Source of the DNA: an uncultured Erythrobacter sp. | GTDB lineage: Bacteria > Pseudomonadota > Alphaproteobacteria > Sphingomonadales > Sphingomonadaceae | DNA: 64,000 nt | Reading direction: 5' to 3' | Assembly: GCA_947488085.1 (NCBI GenBank) | Contig: CANKYI010000001.1 | Span: 1,054,001-1,118,000, forward strand | In this document: positions 27,265-36,432 of the stretch, piece by piece | Position numbering within the stretch: the stretch's first letter is position 1 | How the letters are laid out: each line of letters opens with the position of its first letter | Program-made: the position numbers and the translations under genes | The notes under the pieces: generated by a model | Told to the model about the DNA's origin: nothing | Databases searched by the model: none | Seen by the model: only the letters and a program-made list of their open reading frames with translations

Positions 27265-28196
27265 TAGACGAGGCTCCATTCCGGATATTTCTCAGCCCAT
27301 TCGGGTGCCTTTAACTCGGCGTACTTCTCGCAAGATCCGCGCGCCAGGTCGCGCACCCGGCCGATATAGCTGGCGCGTTCCTGCACGCTGATCACGCCGC
27401 GCGCTTGGAGGAGGTTGAAAATGTGGCTCGCCTCAATCGCCTCTTCATAGGCGGCAATCGGCACATTGTTGGCGATCTGATTGCGGCATTCCATTTCCGC
27501 CATCTCGAACTTCTTGAACAGCAAATCCGTGTCGAATACTTCGAAATTGGCCTTCGACATCTGCTTTTCGTTCTCAAGAAACACATCGCCATAAGAAACG
27601 CCGTGCTGGTTGAATGCGAGGTCGTAGACGCTGTCGACGCCTTGAATATACATCGCGAGGCGTTCGAGGCCGTAGGTCAGCTCACCCGCGACAGGTTTGC
27701 AGTCAAAGCCGCCCATTTGCTGGAAATAGGTGAACTGGGTGACTTCCATCCCGTCGCACCAGACCTCCCAGCCCAGCCCCCATGCGCCCAATGTCGGCGA
27801 TTCCCAATCATCCTCAACAAAGCGGATATCGTGTTTGAGTGGGTCGATGCCGATCGCTTTGAGGCTGTCGAGATACAATTCTTGAATGTCGGCCGGCGAA
27901 GGCTTCAGGATCACCTGATATTGGTAATAATGCTGGAGCCGGTTGGGGTTCTCACCATAGCGGCCATCGGTCGGGCGGCGGCAAGGCTGCACAAAGGCCG
28001 CATTCCACGGCTCAGGACCGAGCGCGCGCAGGGTCGTGGCGGTGTGGAAAGTGCCCGCGCCCATGCGCATGTCATACGGTTGCAGGATGACACAGCCCGC
28101 CGCTGCCCAGAAATCATGCAGCGTCAGGATCATATCCTGAAAAGAACGGGCAGGATCGCGCGCGATGGTCGGCGTGGATTGCAACTGGGTGTCCAT
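27264..28196 (-). CDS. glyQ: Glycyl-tRNA synthetase alpha subunit
   Basis: A 310-residue catalytic class II subunit that activates glycine. The family signatures are plain: [35 protein letters not shown] and [19 protein letters not shown] near residue 85. It forms an operon with glyS (one-base overlap). A dozen extra residues precede the conserved start, so initiation slightly further in is possible. Confidence 0.97.
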   Translation of the reverse strand: MDTQLQSTPTIARDPARSFQDMILTLHDFWAAAGCVILQPYDMRMGAGTFHTATTLRALGPEPWNAAFVQPCRRPTDGRYGENPNRLQHYYQYQVILKPSPADIQELYLDSLKAIGIDPLKHDIRFVEDDWESPTLGAWGLGWEVWCDGMEVTQFTYFQQMGGFDCKPVAGELTYGLERLAMYIQGVDSVYDLAFNQHGVSYGDVFLENEKQMSKANFEVFDTDLLFKKFEMAEMECRNQIANNVPIAAYEEAIEASHIFNLLQARGVISVQERASYIGRVRDLARGSCEKYAELKAPEWAEKYPEWSLV

Positions 28197-28354
28197 GCGG
28201 CAGCGCCATGCCCTGCCCCCTCTGACCCGTCAATGGTGCAGCGCAGCAAGTGCGCTGTGCATCCCCGATATGGGACCAGCATTTGGGTGATTGCACGCGG
28301 CCTTGCACGTGGCTAAATCATTGAAATGTGATTTATTCGCGAGGGCGGCGACGA

Positions 28355-29368
28355 ATGATAAGACGGCTTATATCGATACCTGTAATACTGGGCATTATTG
28401 CCAGCCCGGTGAATGCGAGTGGCCTCAAAACACCGCCCGTCATTCCAGAGAAGATCTGCGAGTTTGGTGCTCTAACGCCAATCGCCGATCTCGAATTCGA
28501 ACCGCCCGTGCAGGATTACGCGCCGTCACCCGCAATGTGGAGGATCGCGGATGATGATACGACGATCTACCTGTTCGGCACGTACCACATCCTGCCAGAG
28601 GGGTTTGCATGGCGGACCGAGCTGTTTGATCAAGTCGTCGAGAATGTCGATGAATTGGTAATCGAATCCCACGACGATCCTGACAACACAGCGACAGCGA
28701 GCGACATGGATCAGGCGCGGATCATGCAGCTTTTCACCGAATATCGCCCGAAAGTTCCACTCTCGCAACGGTTGTCCAAGCATAACCGCGCCAAATTCCT
28801 TGGCCTGCTCGATGCATTTGGCCTGCCGCGCGAACGAGTTGAGTTGGCACCCCCGTTGATGGCCATGTTTGGGATCGCTATGGCGATGACCCGTGCTCAA
28901 GGCTCAGAGCGTACATTCGGCGTTGAGACCGTGCTCAAAGCCGAGTTTGACGAGACCAATCGTTCTATCTCCGGGATTGAGGATGCAGTTCAAGTGTTTG
29001 AAAACTTGCTGAACATCAACACAGACCGAATGATCAGCGACATCGATAAGAGCTTCGATGAATGGGATGGCTGTGACGGGAGCGAGCTGGAAGACTTAGT
29101 TGATCGAGATTGGTCCTCGGAACATTCATGGGCGAAAGGTGATCTTGATGATGACCTTACCGAAGAGATGACCGAAGACCCGTTTGGACGCGCATTTTAT
29201 GATGTGCTGATCGTGGACCGGAACACGGCATGGAGGGATTGGGTCGAGTCGCGACTCGAGCGTCCCGGCAGCATTTTATTGGCTGTTGGAGCCGCGCATA
29301 TGGACGGCGATCACTCGCTTGTCCTGCTGTTGGAGCAGAGCGGCATTTCGATCGAGAGAATCCAGTAA
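28355..29368 (+). CDS. TraB/GumN family protein (first of three)
   Basis: A 337-residue exported protein of the TraB/GumN (PF01963) group, distantly related to Tiki metalloproteases. A signal peptide (MIRRLISIPVILG..., cleavage near VNAS) is followed by the first metal-type motif FGTYH near residues 72-76, an acidic LVIES, and the second motif GAAH near residue 312. The start at 28355 has GAGGG at 28341; a GTG at 28328 is less likely. It is closest to the copy at 33035 (both have DDTTIYLFGT-type and D-x-x-x-x-W-x-x-W segments). It opens the TraB/membrane-array locus. Periplasmic role unknown. Confidence 0.85.
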   Translation: MIRRLISIPVILGIIASPVNASGLKTPPVIPEKICEFGALTPIADLEFEPPVQDYAPSPAMWRIADDDTTIYLFGTYHILPEGFAWRTELFDQVVENVDELVIESHDDPDNTATASDMDQARIMQLFTEYRPKVPLSQRLSKHNRAKFLGLLDAFGLPRERVELAPPLMAMFGIAMAMTRAQGSERTFGVETVLKAEFDETNRSISGIEDAVQVFENLLNINTDRMISDIDKSFDEWDGCDGSELEDLVDRDWSSEHSWAKGDLDDDLTEEMTEDPFGRAFYDVLIVDRNTAWRDWVESRLERPGSILLAVGAAHMDGDHSLVLLLEQSGISIERIQ

Positions 29369-29457
29369 CCCTCTAAAAATAATTGGAAATATGAATCAAT
29401 CCTGAGCAATAACTCGGGTCGATTTGTCGTGCCTTCATGACCAAATGTCAGGTCATG

Positions 29458-29486
29458 TTGACATTGTCAGCAACTCGCTACATAAA
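29458..29486 (+). promoter_or_regulatory. Probable sigma70-type promoter of urcA
   Basis: TTGACA at 29458-29463, a 17-base spacer, then CATAAA at 29481-29486. The -35 overlaps an ATGTCA...TGACAT inverted repeat (29445-29450 with 29459-29464) that could be an operator. About 70 bases separate the -10 from the urcA start. Confidence 0.55.
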
Positions 29487-29557
29487 GTAAGGGCAACCTG
29501 ACATAACGGAAGGTTGACGAGACAAAACAACCACTCTTCCTCCCCAGGAGATTACAC

Positions 29558-29917
29558 ATGCGTAAGACCATCATCACCATCGTCGCTGCTGCAACTGCCA
29601 TCGCAACTCCTGCAATCGCTCACGCATCACCGATCAACGAAACTCAGTTTAATCAGACAATTGAGCACGATGACCTCGACCTCACCACACAACGCGGCAT
29701 TGCACGGCTTGATGAGCGTGTGCGCACCGAAATTCGCCGCGCCTGTGCCAATGGCGGCCGTGACAGCGCCTCAGTCCGGCTAGAGCGGGAATGCCGCGCA
29801 ACCGCCTTCGCATCAGCTGAACGCGAAATTCGCTTCGCCATTGCCGAAGCCAACGCAGACCGCGTGCGCTTCGCGAAGAACTCTGCGGCGTCAGACACCG
29901 ACACTCCCGGTGCATGA
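29558..29917 (+). CDS. UrcA family protein
   Basis: A 119-residue exported protein with a signal peptide (MRKTIITIVAAATAIATPAIAHAS) and the UrcA family core: a D-L-D-L-T-T-x-x-G segment, L-D-E-R-V near residue 52 and a conserved Cys pair (RRACANGG, ERECRATAF). UrcA proteins are small periplasmic proteins frequent in sphingomonads and caulobacters; their function is not established. A good AGGAG ribosome site lies at 29546-29550. A strong stem-loop follows the gene. Confidence 0.85.
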   Translation: MRKTIITIVAAATAIATPAIAHASPINETQFNQTIEHDDLDLTTQRGIARLDERVRTEIRRACANGGRDSASVRLERECRATAFASAEREIRFAIAEANADRVRFAKNSAASDTDTPGA

Positions 29918-29925
29918 TGCTGATC

Positions 29926-29977
29926 GCCGCTCTCGCCTCTTGGCCAAACCCCGAAGGCCGGAATCAGCGAGAGCGGC
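29926..29977 (+). other. Large GC-rich stem-loop between urcA and the membrane-protein array
   Basis: A perfect 11-bp stem (29926-29936 with 29967-29977) encloses a second GGCC/GGCC hairpin (29942-29945 with 29956-29959). It is not followed by a T-run, so it is not a typical terminator. It may protect the urcA transcript end, pause polymerase or reduce read-through into the genes that begin at 30020. Confidence 0.6.
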
Positions 29978-30019
29978 ACCCCCTTCACACCCAATCAAGT
30001 CGTCGGAGCACATTTTGAG

Positions 30020-30409
30020 ATGAACAAAGCCAACATCTTTATGGGCGCAGGTTGGGTCGGGCTTGCCGGAATTGGCGGTTTCCTGATCAGCGCGCTCGAT
30101 GTTATTCCGGCCTGGGTTGCAATCGCCGGCGGACTGATTGCAGTGGCCGCTTGCTGGACCATGCTGTTCACCCGCAATGCTGATGAGTACACCCGCGGAT
30201 TGTGGACTTCAGGCGCAAGTACAGCCTTTGCGATCATGCTCATCCTGTTTCTCACCGTGCCCTTTTTCGAAGGGGTCTATGATGGTTTCAACGATGCCCA
30301 CAACGGCACCGACGCGGCCGAACGCGACATTCCCGCCATCCTAACCATCGCGAGCGCAATCGCCGGATTTTACATCGGATTGTTCTGGAAGCGACTTTTT
30401 GGAACCTGA
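30020..30409 (+). CDS. Membrane-array protein 1 (unknown family)
   Basis: A 129-residue protein with four hydrophobic segments (about 5-25, 30-50, 66-84, 104-124). After the second segment comes R-N-A-D-E-Y-T-R-G-L-W (52-62), a motif repeated in changed form in the next four membrane proteins of the locus. I do not recognise the family. Two bases separate it from the following gene, so it begins a tight operon. Confidence 0.72.
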   Translation: MNKANIFMGAGWVGLAGIGGFLISALDVIPAWVAIAGGLIAVAACWTMLFTRNADEYTRGLWTSGASTAFAIMLILFLTVPFFEGVYDGFNDAHNGTDAAERDIPAILTIASAIAGFYIGLFWKRLFGT

Positions 30410-30411
30410 TC

Positions 30412-30933
30412 ATGACTGACAGCATTCAAATCTCCCCTCGCCAGAAAAAGGTCGACCGCTATTTGCGCGCAGCGAATATCGGGACTGTGGCAGCGATTGC
30501 GGCCCCGTTTATTTACTTCGCAATCGATCATGTGTTCACAGGCTGGGAAGAGGATGACGCACTCCTCATTCCCGCGCTCACTCTGCTTGCGATCTTGGTG
30601 TTCCTTGTATTCGAAGCTTATGCGGTTCTTGCCGTGTTTGCCCGTCGTAAGACTGACGAATTCACTCTGGCCATGTGGCACAGCGGCACTTCCTATGCAT
30701 TTTTTGCCGCTATCATATGGTTCATCATCGGACCCTGGGCCGAGCTGGTTTTCGATTTGTGGTTCGCACTGGATCCGGATCAACTGGCGCAGGCAAGCAC
30801 CACGGACGATTCTGACCAGCTTACCGACACCTCTCTAATGGAGGCGACCATTATCGAACGGTACGCAACTCCGGTCATCTTCGGCGCGTTTTTCCTCGGC
30901 TTCCAGATCAAGCGATTCAGAGGGGATATCTGA
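30412..30933 (+). CDS. Membrane-array protein 2 (unknown family)
   Basis: A 173-residue protein with four hydrophobic segments. R-K-T-D-E-F-T-L-A-M-W at 79-89, followed by an SGTSYAF segment, corresponds to the motif of protein 1 (DEYTRGLW, SGASTAF), so the two are paralogues. An acidic loop of about 30 residues (about 120-150) lies before the last segment. It ends with a basic tail. Function unknown. Confidence 0.72.
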   Translation: MTDSIQISPRQKKVDRYLRAANIGTVAAIAAPFIYFAIDHVFTGWEEDDALLIPALTLLAILVFLVFEAYAVLAVFARRKTDEFTLAMWHSGTSYAFFAAIIWFIIGPWAELVFDLWFALDPDQLAQASTTDDSDQLTDTSLMEATIIERYATPVIFGAFFLGFQIKRFRGDI

Positions 30934-30973
30934 TGTCCTATGATCTCAAATCTATCACAGAGGAGCAACGGGC

Positions 30974-31474
30974 ATGAACGCGATCGACAAGCCCACTCCC
31001 AAGAGCCCCAAAGATCCGCTCCGCTACCGGGCCTATTTCTGGCTTATGGACGCAGCCTTTGTTGCCTCGGTTATCGTTTGGCTAGCCTTTATCCTTCTTC
31101 AAACAACGGGCATCAGCGCATTCGGATTGCCACCGCTGCTTCAAACGTTGCTTGCCCTAATCCTGTGGCCGCTCGTTGCCTTTGCACCATTCTTTCTGCT
31201 GATCGCCCGCTTTATGCGCGATGAGTACGCGGAAGGGATCTGGCGGCGCAGCGTGGTTGTCCTCGCTTATGCAGCGGCGATCCTACCTATGGCTTATTTT
31301 CTAACTGCCTGGGGCACCTTCTTTGCCGCGGGCCAACCCGAAGAGCCTCCTGCAATATTTGCTTGGTCCATTCAGGAAGTCAGCTGGGGTTTTGCGATTT
31401 GGGCAGCATTCTCAGTCTACATGCAGATCTTTGTCTTCATCTTTCAATTCCTCCGCTGGAGGGATTCCAGATGA
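30974..31474 (+). CDS. Membrane-array protein 3 (unknown family)
   Basis: A 166-residue protein with four hydrophobic segments and an R-D-E-Y-A-E-G-I-W motif at 82-90, equivalent to the DEYTRGLW motif of protein 1. GAGGAG precedes the ATG. Its stop overlaps the start of the small Cro-like regulator (ATGA at 31471), so protein and regulator are translationally coupled. Confidence 0.72.
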   Translation: MNAIDKPTPKSPKDPLRYRAYFWLMDAAFVASVIVWLAFILLQTTGISAFGLPPLLQTLLALILWPLVAFAPFFLLIARFMRDEYAEGIWRRSVVVLAYAAAILPMAYFLTAWGTFFAAGQPEEPPAIFAWSIQEVSWGFAIWAAFSVYMQIFVFIFQFLRWRDSR

Positions 31475-31668
31475 AGAACCGCCTCAAAGTCCTGCGCGCT
31501 GAACGCGATTGGTCACAGGCCGAATTAGCGATGCAACTCGATGTGTCGCGTCAGGCCGTCAATGCCATTGAAACGGGAAAGCACGACCCCTCCCTCCCCC
31601 TCGCCTTTCGCATTTCGCGTCTGTTCGACATGCAGATTGAGGAGATTTTCCATGATGAAAGCAATTAG
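31471..31668 (+). CDS. Small Cro/XRE-type transcriptional regulator
   Basis: A 65-residue protein that is almost only a helix-turn-helix: LKVLRAERDWSQAELA, DVSRQAVNAIETGKHDPS and a short tail (IEEIFHDESN). This is the size of YozG/Cro-like regulators that commonly accompany small membrane proteins. ATGA overlap with the preceding gene, and possible overlap with the next, suggest fixed stoichiometry with the membrane proteins. It probably autoregulates the operon, an inference from context. A frame upstream of 31471 adds 36 residues that do not look like protein of this family. Confidence 0.85.
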   Translation: MKNRLKVLRAERDWSQAELAMQLDVSRQAVNAIETGKHDPSLPLAFRISRLFDMQIEEIFHDESN

Positions 31669-32317
31669 GGAACAAGCCATGGAACATGATGATAATCCAA
31701 CACTTCTGGCAAGAACTGCTTCGGTCCTTGTCCCGTCAACCTGCTTTGCTGTTGGCATTGGAATGCTGTTCGGCGGGCTTGCAGGCGCTTCGAGTGCGTT
31801 TGACCGTGAAACGCTAACATCCGGGCTCGCCCTTGGCAGTATGGCCGTGCCTGCTCTCGGTGCAGTAGTGGTTGTTTTGACCTTCCGAAAATGGCCGACA
31901 TTGCGTTCCGGAGATCCTGATACGCCAAGGACACGTCGGATTAGCATGGGAATGATTGCCCTCATGGCTATCGCATGTGTCACAGCCATCTTGTTTTCGA
32001 TTGGAGACGGCGAGGCGCGCACCTCAGAGCTTTTTTCGAATGGCCCACTGCCTACATCAGTCGCGGTAGCGGCCTGTGCGCTCTGGTTACTGGGTATCCC
32101 GGCCCTTGCCTACTTCTCACGTCGCAATGCCGATGAAGTTGATATGGAATATCAGAAGTTTGGCGAAACTATCGGCTTCCAGTTCTTTGGTGTCGTCGCG
32201 CCAGTTTGGTGGGTCGCATGGCGCGGAGGATTTGCCCCTGAGCCCGATGTGATGATCCTGTTTGTCGCAGTCCTCATCGTATCAGTAGTTGGCAATTATA
32301 TTCGGAGGGCAATGTGA
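31652..32317 (+). CDS. Membrane-array protein 4 (unknown family)
   Basis: A 221-residue protein with about six hydrophobic segments. The start at 31652 has AGGAG seven bases upstream and overlaps the regulator gene by 17 bases; ATG at 31679 with AGGGA is an alternative giving 212 residues. It shares with protein 5 the series SNGPLP, a N-A-D-E motif (159-162), F-G-V-V-A-P-V-W-W and P-D-V-M-I, and the D-E position matches proteins 1-3. Function unknown. Confidence 0.7.
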   Translation: MMKAIREQAMEHDDNPTLLARTASVLVPSTCFAVGIGMLFGGLAGASSAFDRETLTSGLALGSMAVPALGAVVVVLTFRKWPTLRSGDPDTPRTRRISMGMIALMAIACVTAILFSIGDGEARTSELFSNGPLPTSVAVAACALWLLGIPALAYFSRRNADEVDMEYQKFGETIGFQFFGVVAPVWWVAWRGGFAPEPDVMILFVAVLIVSVVGNYIRRAM

Positions 32318-32976
32318 GCAATTCCACGTTTGATGACACAAGCGAAGAGATCGAAACAGAACAATCAGACGTTGTGCGTGGGATCAAGATTGGTCTGGGC
32401 GCGACACTTTACCTCGCATCCCTTTGGACAATCATTGCTGCCCAGCATGGTGCCTTTGATGGTTTGAGCGGTGCCTTGCCTGCCGCCCTGGCGCTCGGTT
32501 CGGCGCTTATGGTAATTATTATCTCGATGCTGTGGCTAAATACGCTCAATCTCACCACGGGTAAGGATGAGCCGGTCGCCAAGAGCACAAAAAAGGCCAG
32601 ACGCGCGCTTATTTGGTCATGCGTCCTGGGCCTGGTTATTGTGGTGATCTTCTACACTTCGCTTGGCTCTGACCTGAGCGAGGTCGAGTTGATGAGCAAC
32701 GGCCCGATTCCCGCTTATTTAGCGATTTTGGTTAGCGTTATTTACGCAGTGGGCGGCGTCTATGTCACAGTGGATTGGAACGCCAATGTCGACGAGCATG
32801 AGCGCGCCGCCTTGTACACCGGGCTGTACGGTTCGTTCATGACCTATGGTATCGTGACCCCGATCTGGTGGTTGGGACAGCGTGCCGCGCTGCTTCCTGA
32901 TCAAGACCCAATGATCATGTATTCCCTTATCCTGACTACATTTTGCGCACTCTGGACCTATCGTCGCGGCGGCTAA
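32314..32976 (+). CDS. Membrane-array protein 5 (unknown family)
   Basis: A 220-residue protein with about six hydrophobic segments after an acidic N-terminal tail. The start GTG overlaps the preceding stop (GTGA). Clear paralogue of protein 4: SNGPIP, N-A-N-V-D-E (156-161), Y-G-I-V-T-P-I-W-W and D-P-M-I-M. The next gene, a TraB/GumN protein, starts 58 bases later after its own good ribosome site. Confidence 0.7.
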   Translation: MSNSTFDDTSEEIETEQSDVVRGIKIGLGATLYLASLWTIIAAQHGAFDGLSGALPAALALGSALMVIIISMLWLNTLNLTTGKDEPVAKSTKKARRALIWSCVLGLVIVVIFYTSLGSDLSEVELMSNGPIPAYLAILVSVIYAVGGVYVTVDWNANVDEHERAALYTGLYGSFMTYGIVTPIWWLGQRAALLPDQDPMIMYSLILTTFCALWTYRRGG

Positions 32977-33034
32977 TCGCTTGCTCTTTGAACCCAATTT
33001 CAAATATCCACCCTATCCAACCGGAGAATAACCA

Positions 33035-33967
33035 ATGAAAAGCCCCCTCAACACCCTGACAACCGGCCTTGCAGCCACAATTGCACTGGTCGCTGCGACA
33101 CCCGCTCTGGCCGATGCGCACACAGAGGCGACACCGACCGCTGAGACAGAATTACCTAGCGGTCCCGAAGGCCCCGCGCTTTGGAAAGTGTCCGATGAAG
33201 ACACCACTATCTATCTGTTCGGAACGGTCCACGCTCTATCGCCAGACGTGATGTGGTACGATGCTGAGATTGATGCTGCATTGGCGTCTTCGGACACGGT
33301 CGTCACGGAAATCCGCATGGACCCTGCAAGTCAGGCCGAACTCCAGCAAATCGGCATGCAAAAGAGTATGTTCACAGACGGCACTACGTTGCGCTCGCTG
33401 CTTGATGAAGAGCAGACCGCTGCATATGAGAGCGCGCTGACCCAATTGGGCATTCCTGCGGCGGCTTTTGATCCGCTTGAGCCATGGATGGTGGGCCTGA
33501 CATTGAGCGTCCTACCCCTTCTGCAGCAAGGCTATGATTTGGAGGCTGGCGTCGACAAAGTGATCCTGTCGAAAGCGGGTGAAGCGCAGCAGGAGGCGCT
33601 GGAGACGGCAGAATTCCAGCTCAGTATCTTCGACACGCTTTCTCAGGATGATCAACTGGAATTCCTGATGGCCGCGGTCGAAGGAATGGACGAGGTTGGA
33701 GCAACGCTCGATTCCATGGTTGCAGAATGGCTCGAAGGGGACGCCGATGCGCTGGCAGCGATCATGAATGAGAATATGGAAGACGGCGACCTTGCGAAAG
33801 CCCTGCTATTTGATCGCAACGCCAATTGGGCCGAATGGATTGATGCGCGTCTCGACAGCACACCCGGCACCGTCTTCGTCGCGGTTGGCGCAGGGCATCT
33901 TGCAGGCGATTTGAGCGTGCAAGACTATCTCGCACAGCGCGATATCGAGGTCACTCGAGTCCAGTGA
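33035..33967 (+). CDS. TraB/GumN family protein (second of three)
   Basis: A 310-residue exported protein: signal peptide ending at PALADA, then LWKVSDEDTTIYLFGTVH with the first G-x-x-H motif near residues 62-66, an acidic VVTEIRMD, and GAGH near residue 285. The near-identical layout to the copy at 28355 makes them paralogues. CGGAG precedes the ATG. Its stop overlaps the start of the third copy (GTGA). Tiki/TraB proteins coordinate a metal through such motifs; activity here is untested. Confidence 0.88.
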   Translation: MKSPLNTLTTGLAATIALVAATPALADAHTEATPTAETELPSGPEGPALWKVSDEDTTIYLFGTVHALSPDVMWYDAEIDAALASSDTVVTEIRMDPASQAELQQIGMQKSMFTDGTTLRSLLDEEQTAAYESALTQLGIPAAAFDPLEPWMVGLTLSVLPLLQQGYDLEAGVDKVILSKAGEAQQEALETAEFQLSIFDTLSQDDQLEFLMAAVEGMDEVGATLDSMVAEWLEGDADALAAIMNENMEDGDLAKALLFDRNANWAEWIDARLDSTPGTVFVAVGAGHLAGDLSVQDYLAQRDIEVTRVQ

Positions 33968-34866
33968 TCCGCACCATACCTTTGCTGTTTGCCGCCATAG
34001 CCTCGTTGGCTGTGGCGGCTTGCGGTTCTGGAGCGACGTCTGAGGTAGTTGCGATCTCTGGTGAAAAACCCAATCCAATCTTCTATGAAATCTCAAACTC
34101 TTTGGGGCGCACCGAAGGGTGGATGCTTGGCACCATCCACGCACTGCCTGATGACACAGAGTGGCAAACACCGGCGATCCGGAAAGCTATCGAAGACGCA
34201 GATCGTGCGGTCGTCGAAGTGGTCGATCTTACCAATAGTCAGGGTCTTGCAGAAACTTTTGTAAGGCTTGGCACTTCCCCAGAGCAGGGTTCTTTGAGCC
34301 TGCGCGTGGCTAGAGAATATCGCGAGCCGCTTGATGAAATGGTAGAACAGTCGGAGTTCAGTCAGGCCCAGTTCTACGACACTGAAACCTGGGCTGCGGC
34401 GATCATGCTTGCCCGTCTTGGTGCGGTTGGAAAACCGCGCAACGGCGTAGATCGTTATGTCATTTCCCAATTTCGAGACAGACAAGTCTACGGATTTGAA
34501 CTTGCCCATGAGCAATTGGGTATCTTTGATCGGTTGGCTGAGCAGGATCAGCGAGAATTGTTGGAAGGCACCGTGCAGGAGTGGCAGGCGTCACGGGACA
34601 ATCCTGGCCAACTTACCAAGGCGTGGTTCGCCGGGGATGAAGCCGCTCTGTTAGAAGTCACAGAAACGGGCATCATGGCCGACCCGGAGATCCGCGATGC
34701 TCTGCTTGTCCAGCGAAACAAGGATTGGCTACCGATCATTTTGAAGCACCTGGATGACCCAGGACGTCCATTGATTGCAGTCGGCACGGCTCATCTTGTT
34801 GGTCCGGATGGGCTAAAGACCATGCTCGAAGGAGAAGGCTACACGGTAACTCGCGTCACTAATTAG
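33964..34866 (+). CDS. TraB/GumN family lipoprotein (third of three)
   Basis: A 300-residue protein with a lipoprotein signal (SLAVAAC, Cys about residue 19), so it is probably anchored in a membrane facing the periplasm. It has GTIH near residues 55-58 and GTAH near 273-276, matching the other two copies, but is otherwise more divergent. The GTG start overlaps the previous stop, so copies two and three are one translational unit. A lipid-anchored and a soluble paralogue made together suggests a complex or substrate relay, which is inference. Confidence 0.86.
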   Translation: MIRTIPLLFAAIASLAVAACGSGATSEVVAISGEKPNPIFYEISNSLGRTEGWMLGTIHALPDDTEWQTPAIRKAIEDADRAVVEVVDLTNSQGLAETFVRLGTSPEQGSLSLRVAREYREPLDEMVEQSEFSQAQFYDTETWAAAIMLARLGAVGKPRNGVDRYVISQFRDRQVYGFELAHEQLGIFDRLAEQDQRELLEGTVQEWQASRDNPGQLTKAWFAGDEAALLEVTETGIMADPEIRDALLVQRNKDWLPIILKHLDDPGRPLIAVGTAHLVGPDGLKTMLEGEGYTVTRVTN

Positions 34867-34976
34867 AAGTTGCCTTTTCACTCAATCGCGCTATTTGCCC
34901 GCGCTTCGGCGTTCTGGTCATCCCTGGAGGCGGCGCGCCGAAAAACACTGTAATCTGTATTCGAAAGGCTTTTGTT

Positions 34977-35645
34977 ATGAGCGACGCTCTCACACTGCCG
35001 GCTGAAACGCGCGAACGGGCAGGCAAGGGAGCCTCCCGTGCACTTCGCCGCGAAGGTCGGATCCCCGCCGTTATTTATGGCGGCAAGGAAGAACCCATCA
35101 CGATCCACGTTGAGGAAAAGGAACTTATCCGTCAGTTGATGACCGGTCAGTTCATGAACTCAATTGTGCAGATCGAGCTTGGCAAGGACACAATCCGCGC
35201 CATTCCCAAAGACGTCGCCTTGCACCCGGTCACTGACCGTCCAACTCACGCCGATTTCTTCCGCCTCGCAAAAGGCGGCAAGATTGAAGTCAGCGTGCCA
35301 GTGGTCTTCACCAACGAAGAAGAATCACCCGGCCTTAAGAAGGGCGGCGTTCTCAACGTGGTCCGTCACGATCTGGAACTGGTCTGCGAAAACGACAAAA
35401 TCCCTGGCGAGATCGAAATCGATGTCACCGGCAAGGAAGTTGGCGATTCGATCCATATCAGCGAAGTGAACCTGCCAGCAGGCAGCGAAAGCGCAATCAC
35501 CGATCGTGACTTCACCATCGCAACACTGGTCGCCCCATCCGCGCTCAAGAAGAGCGAAGAGGAAGAGGACGAGGTCGAAGAAGTGGCAGCAGATGCCGTG
35601 GAAGCGACTTCCCAGAAAGCAGAAGAAGAGGAAGGCGGCGAATAA
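34977..35645 (+). CDS. rplY: 50S ribosomal protein L25 (Ctc form)
   Basis: A 222-residue protein with the 5S rRNA-binding L25 domain (residues about 5-93, ending [15 protein letters not shown]) and the longer TL5/Ctc C-terminal beta domain, then an acidic Glu-rich tail. The long form is normal in alphaproteobacteria. It lies upstream of pth, a pairing found in many genomes, but a strong terminator separates the two here. Confidence 0.96.
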   Translation: MSDALTLPAETRERAGKGASRALRREGRIPAVIYGGKEEPITIHVEEKELIRQLMTGQFMNSIVQIELGKDTIRAIPKDVALHPVTDRPTHADFFRLAKGGKIEVSVPVVFTNEEESPGLKKGGVLNVVRHDLELVCENDKIPGEIEIDVTGKEVGDSIHISEVNLPAGSESAITDRDFTIATLVAPSALKKSEEEEDEVEEVAADAVEATSQKAEEEEGGE

Positions 35646-35677
35646 GCCACCGACCCTTTTGCAACAAATCACCAAGG

Positions 35678-35710
35678 CGCGGAGTTGGGAAACCAACTCC
35701 GCGTTTTTTT
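35678..35710 (+). terminator. Rho-independent terminator of rplY
   Basis: An 11-bp perfect stem (35678-35688 with 35693-35703) with a GAAA tetraloop followed by seven T, 32 bases after the rplY stop. Confidence 0.95.
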
Positions 35711-35834
35711 GTTTGTGCTCCCCATTCGGGGGCTCTTTCCTCGTTCCGGCGGCCTAAAGGTCCGGTCACGGATCCGATGCGAAAAACCAAGATACCGCGC
35801 TTGCCCCCTGTCGCACGCTCGCTATCTAACCCTC

Positions 35835-36407
35835 ATGCAAATCTGGACAGGCCTAGGAAATCCCGGACCGCAGCACGCGCTGCAACGGCACAATGTCGGC
35901 TTTATGGCGATGGACGTCATCGCCGATATGCACCGCTTTGGCCCAGTGCAGAAGAAGTTCCAGGGCTGGGTTCAGGAAGGGCGCATTGGCACCGAGAAAA
36001 TCCTGCTGCTCAAACCCGCGACCTATATGAATGAAAGCGGACGCAGTGTGGGTGAGGCGATGCGGTTCTATAAGCTGGAATTGGACGCGCTTACGGTGTT
36101 TCATGACGAGCTAGACCTCGCGCCGTTCAAGATCAAAGTGAAACAAGGCGGCGGTCATGCCGGTCACAATGGCCTGCGCTCAATCGACCAGCATCTGGGC
36201 GCAGATTTCCGACGAGTGCGCATCGGCATCGGCCATCCGGGACACAAGGATCGCGTCCACGGCTATGTGCTGGGCAATTATGCAAAGGCCGAACAAGATC
36301 CGCTCGCCGCAATGCTGGGCGCGATAAGCGCGTCGGCAGACTGGCTCGCCGAGCACAATGACCCACGATTTATGAGCGAGATAGCGCTGCGCCAACAAGA
36401 CGGCTAA
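35835..36407 (+). CDS. pth: Peptidyl-tRNA hydrolase
   Basis: A 190-residue enzyme releasing peptides from stalled peptidyl-tRNA. The conserved beginning MQIWTGLGNPGPQHALQRHNVGF includes the catalytic His (RHNVG), and HDELDL carries the catalytic Asp; GGGHAGHNGLRS and RIGIGHPG follow as expected. The frame is open from 35685, but the family N-terminus and length fix the start at 35835. Confidence 0.97.
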   Translation: MQIWTGLGNPGPQHALQRHNVGFMAMDVIADMHRFGPVQKKFQGWVQEGRIGTEKILLLKPATYMNESGRSVGEAMRFYKLELDALTVFHDELDLAPFKIKVKQGGGHAGHNGLRSIDQHLGADFRRVRIGIGHPGHKDRVHGYVLGNYAKAEQDPLAAMLGAISASADWLAEHNDPRFMSEIALRQQDG

Positions 36408-36432
36408 GCATTACCCTCAAAGGAGCCCCGAA

